Position numbers and translations under genes: made by a program
Shown: in pieces, positions 56,602 through 64,000 of the stretch
Numbering within the stretch: position 1 is the stretch's first letter
How the letters are laid out: each line of letters begins with the position of its first letter
Assembly: GCF_022539505.1 (NCBI RefSeq)
Contig: NC_061513.1
Span: 348,731,696 to 348,795,695, forward strand
Direction of reading: 5' to 3'
DNA: 64,000 nt
Origin: Lolium rigidum
Taxonomy: Eukaryota; Streptophyta; Magnoliopsida; Poales; Poaceae
The notes under the pieces: generated by a model
What the model was told of the DNA's origin: nothing
Databases searched by the model: none
Seen by the model: only the letters and a program-made list of their open reading frames with translations

Positions 56602-57629
56602 CTACAAGAGATCATAATCATAGCCTACGCCAAGTACTAACACGGATGCACACACTGTCACCATTACACCGTGCAGGAGGAATAAAACTACTTTAATAAC
56701 ATCACTAGAGTAGCACATGGATAAATTGTGATACAAAACACATTGCAATCATAAAGAGATATAAATAAGCACTTCACTATGCCATTCATAACAGCGAATA
56801 AGTATTCTGTGAAATATAGCCTAAGAGACCCACACGGTGCACACACTCGTCACCTTTACACACGTGGGACAAGGAGTCTCCGGAGATCACATAAGTAAAA
56901 CCCACTTGACTAGCATAATGACATCTAGATTACAAGCATCATCATATGAATCTCAATCATGTAAGGCAGCTCATGAGATTATTGTATTGAAGCACATAGG
57001 AGAGAGATTAACCACATAGCTACCGGTACAGCCCCGAGCCTCGATGGAGAACTACTCCCTCCTCATGGGAGACAGCAGCGTTGATGAAGATGGCGGTGGT
57101 ATCGATGGAGAAGACTTCCGGGGGCACTTCCCCGTCCCGGCGGCGTGCCGGAACAGAGACTCCTGTCCCCCAGATCTTGGCTTCGCGATGGCGGCGGCTC
57201 TGGAAGGTTTCTCGTACCGTGGTTTTTCGTATCGAGGTTTTAGGTCCAGGGGCTTTATATAGGCGAAGAGGCGGCGGCAGAAGGTCGAAGGGGCGCCGAC
57301 ACTATAGGGGGCGCGGGCCCCCCCTTGGCCGCGCCGGCCTAGGGTTTGGTGGGCCTGTGGCCCCTCTCTGGCGGTTCTCGTGTGTTCTGGATGCTTCCGG
57401 GCAAAATAGGAACCTGGGCGTTGATTTCGTCCAATTCCGAGAATATTTCGTTACTAGGATTTCGAAACCAAAAACAGCGAGAATAACAGAATCGGCCTTT
57501 CGGCATCTCGTCAATAGGTTAGTTCCGGAAAACGCATAAATATGACATATAATGTGTATAAAACATGTAGATATCATCAATAATGTGGCATGGAACATAA
57601 GAAATTATCGATACGTCGGAGACGTATCA
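56602..57629 (-). repeat. Athila-B 5' LTR, 5' portion
   Basis: Matches 44,752-45,783. It ends GACGTATCA at 57,629 next to the AGGCT duplication. Confidence 0.9.
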
Positions 57630-57634
57630 AGGCT

Positions 57635-58009
57635 TTAAGTAGGCGGAAGGGCAACGCGGGGGGCCACACGAGGGCCCCACACACCAGGGCCGCGCGGCCA
57701 GGACCTGGGCCGCGCCGCCCTGTTGTGGCGGCGCCTCGTGGCCCCACTTCCTTTCCCCTCGGTCTTCTGGAAGCTTCGTGCAAAAATAGAAACCTGGGCG
57801 TTGATTTCGTCCAATTCCGAGAATATTTCCTTTGTAGGATTTCTGAAACCAAAAACAGCAGAAAACAGCAACTGGCTCTTCGGCATCTCGTTAATAGGTT
57901 AGTGCTGGAAAATGTATAAATACGACATATAATGTGTATAGAACATGTAGATATCATCAATAATGTGGCATGGAACATAAGAAATTATCGATACGTCGGA
58001 GACGTATCA
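57635..58009 (-). repeat. Athila-A 5' LTR, 5' portion
   Basis: Matches 27,970-28,326 of the 3' LTR but keeps a 20-bp GGCCAGGACCTGGGCCGCG-type segment (near 57,695-57,715) that the 3' LTR lacks. It is followed by GTCAT and Tat-A sequence. Confidence 0.9.
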
Positions 58010-58014
58010 GTCAT

Positions 58015-60671
58015 CGGTGACAACAGCTCGCTCATCCACCTCTCCACCTTCAGGAAGGGGAGGAAGAGAAGATAGAACTTGGTGGTTCTGTAAAATGAGA
58101 AAGCAAGACCAAGATGAATATACAAAGAAAATGAGGAGGCAGTTGAAAAGTAAAAAAACACAACTCGAAGAAAAAAGCTACTTACTTCGGGAAGGGCGTG
58201 GCTGCCACTATACGGCTCCACGCGACAAGAGGTTGGAACCTCGTCTTTCTTTCTTAGCGAGGAAAAACGTCGAATGAGCTTCTCCAATTCCTTCACAGAG
58301 AGATCTTTGGACAAGCAATCAACGTCTTTTTCGCCAGAATACATCCAAAGGGGGTTTTCGCGAGCCTGCAGGGGTTGCACCCTGATCCTAAGGAAATAAG
58401 AGGTTATTTTAACGCCTGACAGTTCTTCACCGTGGTTGTTCTGGAGTTGATGGATGCGCTTCATCAGAGCCTCCGTGGCCGTCCTTTCTTCGGCAGTAGC
58501 CTCAGCGTCCCAGGAGCGACGTCTGAGAATTTCTCCGGCACCATCAAAAGGAGCGATGCCGTACTCCTGGGAGTTGTTGTATTCCTCCTGGACGTACAAC
58601 CACCTTCTGCGCCACCCTTGAACAGAGTCGGGGAATTTGGCGTCGAAGTAGTCAACATCGGGTCGGACGCAGATGCACACGCCGCCCACATTGTAGGCGA
58701 TGTTGCGGGAGCTGTTGCGCCGGAGATAGAAAATGCGCTTCCACAGGCCTCAATGAGGATGGTTCCCAAGGAAGCACTCACACAAAGTGATAAACATAGA
58801 GATGTGGAGGATGGAGTTCAGGGTCAGCTGGTGTAGCTGAATCCCGCAAACAAAAAGAAGACCACGAAGAAATTTGTGGATAGGGGTGGAAAGGCCGCGA
58901 ATGAGGTGGTCGATAAAAGTTACCTGATATCCAATTGGAGGACGCGGGAAGCTTTCGTCGCCAGGGAAGAGCAGCGAGCCCTCCTTCTTCAGCAAGCCAA
59001 GCTTCTTGAGGGTCTTCTGGTCCTGGTTGGAGATTTTGGATCTCTCCCATCCAGAGATCTCCACCTTCTTGATGCGTGTAGTTGACACGTCCGTTGGGAA
59101 CCCCAAGTAGAAGGTGTGATGCGCACAGTAGCAAGTTTCCCTCAGTAAGAAACCAAGGTTTAATCGAACCAGTAGGAGTCAAGAAGCACGTTGAAGGTTG
59201 ATGGCGGCGGGATGTAGTGCGGCGCAACACCAGGGATTCCGGCGCCAACGTGGAACCCGCACAACACAACCAAAGTACTTTGCCCCAACGAAACGGTGAG
59301 GTTGTCAATCTCACCGGCTTGCTGTAACAAAGGATTAGATGTATAGTGTGGATGATGATTGTTTGCAGAAAACAGTAGAACAAGTATTGCAGTTGATTGT
59401 ATTCAATGTAAAAGAATGGACCGGGGTCCACAGTTCACTAGAGGTGTCTCTCCCATAAGATAAATAGCATGTTGGGTGAACAAATTACAGTCGGGCAATT
59501 GACAAATATTGAGGGCATGACCATGCACATACATGATATGATGAGTATAGTGAGATTTAATTGGGCATTACGACAAAGTACATAGACCGCTATCCAGCAT
59601 GCATCTATGCCTAAAAAGTCCACCTTCGAGGTTATCATCCGAACCCCTTCCAGTATTAAGTTGTAAACAACAGGCAATTGCATTAAGTATGGTGCGTAAT
59701 GTAATCAATAACTACATCCTTAGACATAGCATCAATGTTTTATCCCTAGTGGCAACAGCACATCCACAACCTTAGAACTTTCTGTCACGGTCCCAGATTT
59801 AATGGAGGCATGAACCCACTATCGAGCATAAATACTCCCTCTTGGAGTTAAGAGCAAAAACTTGGCCGAGCCTCTACTAATAACGGAGAGCATGCAAGAT
59901 CATAAACAACACATAGGTAATAGATTGATAATCAACATAACATAGTATTCTCTATCCATCGGATCCCGACAAACACAACATATAGCATTACGGATAGATG
60001 ATCTTGATCATGTTAGGCAGCTCACAAGATCCGACAATGAAGCACAATGAGGAGAAGACAACCATCTAGCTACTCGCTATGGAACCATAGTCCAGGGGTG
60101 AACTACTCACTCATCACTCCGGAGGCGACCATGGCGGTGAAGAGTCCTCCGGGAGATGATTCCCCTCTCCGGCAGGGTGCCGGAGGCGATCTCCCGAATC
60201 CCCCGAGATGGGATTGGCGGCGGCGGCGTCTCGCATAGGTTTTCCGTATCGTGGCTCTCGGTACTGGGGGTTTCGTCACGGAGGCTTTAAGTAGGCGGAA
60301 GGGCAGGTCAAAGGGCGTCACGAGGGGCCCACACACCAGGGCCGCGCGGCCAGGGGCCAGGCCGCGCCGCCCTGGCGTCTGGCCGCCTTGTGGCTCCACT
60401 TCGTCTATCCCTCGGTCTTCTGGAAGCTTCGTGCAAAAATAGGACCCTGGGCGTTGATTTCATCCAATTCCGAGAATATTTCCTTACTAGGATTTCTGAA
60501 ACCAAAAACAGCAGAAAACAACAACTGGCTCTTCGGTATCTTGTTAATAGGTTAGTGCCGGAAAATGCATAAATACGACATATAATGTGTATAAAACATG
60601 TAGATATCATCAATAATGTGGCATGGAACATAAGAAATTATCGATACGTCGGAGACGTATCACTTCTCCAT
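58015..60671 (-). pseudogene. Tat-A antisense gene, 5' part: Transposase_28-type ('putative gypsy type') protein
   Basis: ATG at 60,671 begins the frame; a solo LTR (59,080-60,662) is inserted within the first codons. From 59,079 downward the minus strand reads VEISGWERSKISNQDQKTL, then PPIGYQVTFIDHLIRGLSTP and FLRGLLFVCGIQLHQLTLN with SILHISMFITLCECFLG. This is the N-terminal signature of the Transposase_28 family found antisense in Tat-lineage elements. TGA at 58,750-58,752 interrupts it before GLWKRIFYLRRNSS and VGGVCICVRPDVDYFD. Further on are LSVKELEKLIRRFSSL and RVEPYSGSHALPE with an adjacent donor. Despite the family name no transposase chemistry is established. The gene continues at 26,755. 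Confidence 0.7.
59080..60662 (-). mobile_element. Solo LTR of the Athila-A family, 1,583 bp
   Basis: Starts TGATGCGTGTAGTTGACACG and ends GACGTATCA with flanking CTTCT (59,075-59,079 and 60,663-60,667). It has no internal region. Sequence matches the Athila-A LTRs along its length. Solo LTRs arise by recombination between the two LTRs of a full element. It sits just after the start codon of the Tat-A antisense gene. Confidence 0.93.
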
Positions 60672-62159
60672 CGGAGCGTTGGAGCCTGGAGTTGTGTGCT
60701 TCATCAGCTTTGTGCGTGGCGGCATGGAAAGGAGCTTTGGTGGAGAAGAAGGATGATTGGAAGCACGAACGCGTGGAGCTTGGGGATAGCAATGGCGGAA
60801 CAGGAGAGAGAAGAGAGATGTGCGGCGCGGTGAAGGGGGAGAATGAGGACGAAGAGGCAGTTTTATAGCGAGCAGGTTATCCGTCGCACCGTTGGATGAA
60901 GAGGAAATGAATCATACACCTTACGCATGTCAACAAGGGTATAATAGTCTTTTCAGTATGAAGTTACTGGACATGAGTTACTGCGCGCGTGCCGTAAATT
61001 GCGTAGGACCTGTCCCCCACTTGCGCAACGTGTCGACCGTGCAGAACTTTGGAACCACGTTTTAGAGAAGTGACAGGAGCTATGGTTTCCAAGGAGGTGG
61101 TCATGGCTATCATCAGCAATGATATCACTCTGAAGAAAACGACAAGTGTTCTTTGCAAATATAGCGACAGGAAAAGCACGAGTGTGCTGACCACAAAAAA
61201 TGTCGGGAGCTTATGATCAAATACAAAGCATTTGATCATACGCTCGGGAGCTACTCTTATCAGAAATATGGTTCATATTTCTGCTAAGAGGGAGAGGCGA
61301 CAAAAGAAAATATTGAAGTTGATACAAAATAGAAAAAATTGAGCCTACAACCAAGTACAAGTACTTGGGTGTAGCCTCGGGGGCTACTCCCATCGGGAAC
61401 GCTGGTCGCGCACCCGATAAAAATGAAAAAGATGGGAAGCTGACAAAATAGCGAAGACAGCAAAAGGTTGAGCCTACAATCAAGTACAAGCACTTGGTTG
61501 TAGCCTCGGGGGCTACTCCCATCGGGAGCGCTGGTCGCGCACCCGATGAAATATGAGGAGTATTATCATACATCTTCGAGTTCAAACATAACTCTTCATA
61601 TACTCCCATCGGGAGGTCAAGATAGTAAGTCATCATATGACTTGAATAAATATGCCATTCCAGTAGCCGGAAAAGGCACCCGACAATATATTCTCAGAGC
61701 GCGTCTGCCGCGAAAAAATCTATGAATGCCATAATATTTTACGAAGGTAAGTCCCCGGGATCCGTCCTATGTGGCGTGGTATCGCACCCGAATGTGCTCT
61801 GCTACTTTTTTCGGTGTCAACACATGCGAAGAAAAATCCTAACGGACGCGTTAGGTACTCGATAAAATATGACTGGAATTCGGATCATGGTAAGACCTTA
61901 AGCGGCACATGTCGAATTACGCCAGTATACCGAGGTCGAGTCCAGGGACTTGACCTTGAAGTAGGTTTTTGCTAGATTGTCACGAGAGCAGTTTACTGGT
62001 ACCTGATCCGTCAGATGAACCAGCCTCATTTACCATTATCCCTGCACAATATATAACTATCCTATAAAAATTGTCCAGAGACTCCAAGAAATTATGAGTT
62101 AATTTTAATGATGGAGATTTTACTCGATTCCACGATTCAAGCAAAATCTTGGGGGCTAC
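60672..62159. other. Tat-A 3' non-coding region, hairpin-rich
   Basis: Holds the upstream region of the antisense gene (60,672 to about 61,000) and then a series of hairpins and a tandem repeat (61,205-61,620). It ends in the purine-rich CTTGGGGGCTAC (about 62,148-62,159) before the 3' LTR. GGGGGCTACTCCCATCGGG occurs twice, with a partial third. Confidence 0.6.
61205..61600. repeat. Two hairpins followed by a 129-bp tandem duplication
   Basis: TATGATCAAAT/ATTTGATCATA (61,212-61,240) is a perfect 11-bp stem. CTCTTATCAGAAATATG/CATATTTCTGCTAAGAG (about 61,254-61,290) is a near-perfect 17-bp stem. The unit starting GAGCCTACAA at 61,341 repeats at 61,470 (129-base period). Each unit has a CTACAA-CAAGTAC/GACTTGG-TGTAG hairpin, then CCTCGGGGGCTACTCCCATC and an ATCGGG...CCCGAT hairpin. 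Confidence 0.75.
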
Positions 62160-62546
62160 TGACATAGGCATCCCAAATGGGCCTGCCAAAGAAGGTACCC
62201 GGGGATTTCTTAAGGCCCACAACCCGAAGATTACAAAGCCCGGAAGCCCAATAAAGCATCGATATGGAAGATAGAGATATATTAGGAATAAAGACTTGTA
62301 CTTGTACGGGACGAACTCAAAGACTCTCCCGTTGTTTGTAACTTGTACGTCACGAAACCCTCGGCTCCACCTCCTATATAAGGGGGAGTCGAGGGAGAAA
62401 GAAAGTATCGATTCATTGTTAACACAACCCTAGTTTTTAGCAGTCGAGCACCTTTTCGGCTGAAACCTTCGAGATCTACTTGCCCTCTACTTTCCGCGAA
62501 ACCCTAGTCTACAACTTGTAGGCATTGACAAGTTGATACCTTGTCA
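62160..62546 (+). repeat. Tat-A 3' LTR (387 bp)
   Basis: Starts TGACATAGGCATCC after the purine tract and ends ACCTTGTCA. It carries a TATATAAG box at 62,375-62,382 in plus orientation. The 5' mate is not in the window. TGAC...GTCA termini fit an LTR. Confidence 0.7.
62375..62382 (+). promoter_or_regulatory. TATA box of the Tat-A LTR
   Basis: CTCCTATATAAGGGGG lies about two thirds into the LTR, a usual distance from the LTR start. It would drive the element's genomic RNA. Confidence 0.6.
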
Positions 62547-63730
62547 CTTCCTTCGCAGAGAAAAAAATAAAAGCCAACCGCGAAATATAAATGAAATTTT
62601 GCAGTTTGTTTACATTTGCTTGTTCAATGTTTTTTTAGTGATTCTTATCGGGGTCATTGGTGTGCAACCTCTCCTTAAATTAGAAGACATGTGTCCACCT
62701 CTCCTGATCCCCACCCCAAGCCTAACCGCCGCCTCCGGTGCAAAGACCGACGGGGCGTGGAGGCGGCGGGGGCCCTTCCTCGTCGACATGGGTGACGGTG
62801 GACGGGATCTCCTCCTCGACGCATACGGTGGTTCGGCCGGCGCGGGTGATGGGCGGTGGCGGCTCTGAGCCGCGGACCCCCTCCCTGTAGGCTCTTCCCC
62901 ATAGCACAACGGCAGGGGCTGGTGGTGGGCGGCGGCCAGGCCATGGCATGTGCCATCTCCTCCCCCCCCCCCCCGCCTCTCGCCGGTGAGTGGAGGCGAT
63001 CTCAGGCTTCTTCCGCGACACGAGGTCGCCCGGGGCTGCAGCCTTGGGTACGACGGTGGAGGTGGCCCTCTTCTTCGCCGGAGAGGGTCGGCCTACGGTT
63101 GTTGGTGGTGGATCTATCGATCTATCACCGCGTTCCGATGGCGTGTTGGAGGAGCATGGAAGCCGCCGACGGTGTTGCCGATGGAGGGTTGGAGCGGCCA
63201 GCCCGGGATGGTCGCCGATGTGGGGGTCCGACCTGTATAAAGGTGGCGGTCCTAGGGCCTCTCTTGCGTGAAGAGGAAGACCTACCGGAGGCCTAGACTC
63301 GTGATCTGGCCGGTGTGTTGAGTTCCGGAAGGCTCCGCCAACGAATGTAACAGTGCTTTTTGCCCGGAGTTTGCTGGATCGGTGGTATTCTGTCATGCGC
63401 ACCCATGCTTTTATTCCGACCGATTGGTTCTGGAGGGAGCGGCGCGAAGCTCTTTTTCCGTGTTGACATCAAGTGACTATGGATCCATGATGAAAGTCGG
63501 AAGAAGAGAATTTCATGAAGGCCGGAGGGGAGGACTAGCTAAGGGAGGTTCAAGTCTCTGCGCTATTGAGAGACTTGCTTGGTGTTTTAGGCTTCACAGC
63601 AGCGGTATGAAAGTGGGGGCGACAACACAAGTGAAGTTCAGAGTCCTACCTTTAAGGGTCAAAACCCAAGATCTGGCCTTAACTGGTTGTGTGTCGTCGT
63701 GGGGAACAGACAGATGCCATAGGATGGCTT
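62547..63730. other. Unclassified GC-rich, repeat-like DNA
   Basis: Alternating GCC/GGC-rich sequence with a run of C near 62,965. Long open frames exist on both strands (for example the minus strand at 62,722-63,402) but are Pro/Arg/Gly-rich and without domains, typical of composition-driven frames. It could be an untranslated part of a LINE or a host gene region. I cannot support a gene. Confidence 0.35.
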
Positions 63731-64000
63731 AAGTTGGGGCCGAATGGACGCTAGAGGATTCGGGGGAGGGTTTGTGACTAGATGTGATGAACTTCCGGAT
63801 GCTTTCCTCAAGAACTTAGCCAAGGCTAGAGGTAGAAGAAGAAAGACACAAGGAAGAACTCGCTCTAGATCTTTCTCTTCATTGATCTCAACATGGTACA
63901 GGTTTGTGTTTACAGGATTTCCCTCTAAGCTAATCGTATATTGTCTCTCCGTGTACGGGTGTGCCCCCTCTCCTTATATAGGGGAGAGGGTGGCTTACGA
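63731..64000 (-). mobile_element. Possible LTR fragment running off the window
   Basis: On the minus strand near the edge CCTATATAAGGAGAGGGGG (about 63,967-63,985) is a TATA-type promoter within a CCCTCTCC/GGAGAGGG inverted repeat, as often seen in grass LTRs. The start of the LTR would be outside the window. Confidence 0.3.

Larger units (their letters stand above)
44074..57629 (-). mobile_element. Athila-B: gag-less Athila-like retrotransposon, minus strand
   Basis: Ends TGATGTCTACGGG (44,074) and GACGTATCA (57,629) with the AGGCT duplication. LTRs are 44,074-45,783 and 49,275-57,629; without its insertion the second is about 1,712 bp against 1,710. The internal part is only 3.5 kb with one ORF and a tRNA-Asp primer site. 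No gag, protease or pol is present, so it must borrow all proteins. It shares the 3' internal module and the start of the LTR with Athila-A. Confidence 0.92.
26756..58009 (-). mobile_element. Athila-A: Ty3/Gypsy Athila-lineage element (Sabrina-like), minus strand
   Basis: The outer ends are TGATGGCG at 26,756 and GACGTATCA at 58,009, flanked by the duplication GTCAT (26,751-26,755 and 58,010-58,014). Without its own insertions it is about 8.4 kb: 5' LTR, tRNA-Asp primer site, gag plus protease, a 2.6-kb non-coding stretch, purine-rich tract and 3' LTR. It has no RT, RNase H or integrase, so it is non-autonomous. The DLGAS protease motif and tRNA-Asp priming support the Athila lineage; similarity to the Triticeae family Sabrina is from memory. 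It is inserted in an exon of the antisense gene of Tat-A. Confidence 0.88.
13227..62546 (+). mobile_element. Tat-A: 5'-truncated Ty3/Gypsy Tat-lineage retrotransposon, heavily nested
   Basis: On the plus strand the pieces 13,227-18,393, 22,361-26,755, 58,015-59,079 and 60,668-62,546 join into one element of about 12.5 kb. The order is gag, protease, reverse transcriptase, RNase H, integrase, then an antisense gene, a hairpin-rich non-coding stretch, a purine-rich tract (about 62,143-62,159) and a 387-bp 3' LTR. Reading frames continue across each inserted element once one copy of the target duplication is discounted. The RT and protease sequences and the extra antisense gene fit the Tat lineage (RIRE2/Grande/Cinful relatives). 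The 5' LTR and primer-binding site are missing. All coding regions contain stops. A family name is not assigned. Confidence 0.8.

Noticed and set aside
13227..62546. Endogenous pararetrovirus or other viral integration
   Set aside because: All RT and integrase pieces belong to Ty3/Gypsy retrotransposons with LTRs; there is no movement-protein or caulimovirus-type coat protein motif.
62722..63402. A 226-codon minus-strand ORF and overlapping plus-strand ORFs
   Set aside because: Pro/Arg/Gly-rich frames open on both strands in GC-rich DNA; no domain or conserved start.

Overview
This window is plant nuclear DNA, very probably from a large-genome pooid grass (Triticeae, oat or ryegrass type). 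The evidence is wall-to-wall Ty3/Gypsy retrotransposons of the Tat and Athila lineages nested in one another, primer-binding sites matching plant tRNA-Asp, a PIF/Harbinger element with a TTA target duplication, a CACTA miniature element, Helitron ends and Stowaway-like termini. I see no intact ordinary host gene, no RNA gene and no CRISPR array. The species cannot be fixed from the sequence alone.

Left part (1-13,226): a frameshifted GC-rich ORF (1-790) from a DNA-transposon-like unit; small foldback elements; a Helitron 3' end on the minus strand at 2,950-3,020; a Helitron Rep/helicase-like exon at 5,756-5,994 and other minus-strand fragments with splice-like ends; a 76-bp direct duplication exactly 200 bp apart (8,547/8,747); a GC-rich 5'-exon-like block near 9.1-9.4 kb; a perfect-ended 272-bp CACTA MITE (10,686-10,957); and clusters of AGCGCGCT palindromes.

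Centre and right (13,227-62,546): one 5'-truncated Tat-lineage element ('Tat-A', plus strand, 3' LTR 62,160-62,546) carrying gag, protease, RT, RNase H and integrase, plus an antisense gene of the Transposase_28 ('putative gypsy type') kind. It has been opened three times: by a 3,964-bp PIF/Harbinger element (18,394-22,357, TTA duplication) inside integrase, by a large minus-strand Athila element ('Athila-A', 26,756-58,009, GTCAT), and by a solo LTR of the Athila-A family (59,080-60,662, CTTCT). Athila-A was itself opened by a second Tat-lineage element ('Tat-B', 31,077-38,715, CAATG), by a Helitron (40,214-42,125, between A and T in gag), and by a second Athila-like element ('Athila-B', 44,074-57,629, AGGCT) sitting in its 5' LTR. 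Athila-B's own 5' LTR holds a 6,638-bp LTR-like insertion (49,959-56,596, ATAAT). This four-level nest gives a relative insertion order.

All recognisable retrotransposon enzyme genes are broken by stops or frameshifts. Three ORFs remain open: a 289-residue Myb/SANT-like protein of the Harbinger element, a 151-residue very acidic protein encoded antisense inside Tat-B with its own TATA-like box, start context and poly(A) signal, and a 232-residue orphan protein of Athila-B with a hydrophobic C-terminal third. Athila-A and Athila-B share a nearly identical 2.5-kb 3' internal module and the first ~250 bp of the LTR but differ elsewhere, suggesting module exchange between a gag-carrying and a gag-less family. 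The right edge (62,547-64,000) is GC-rich unclassified repeat-like DNA ending in a minus-strand LTR-promoter-like stretch.
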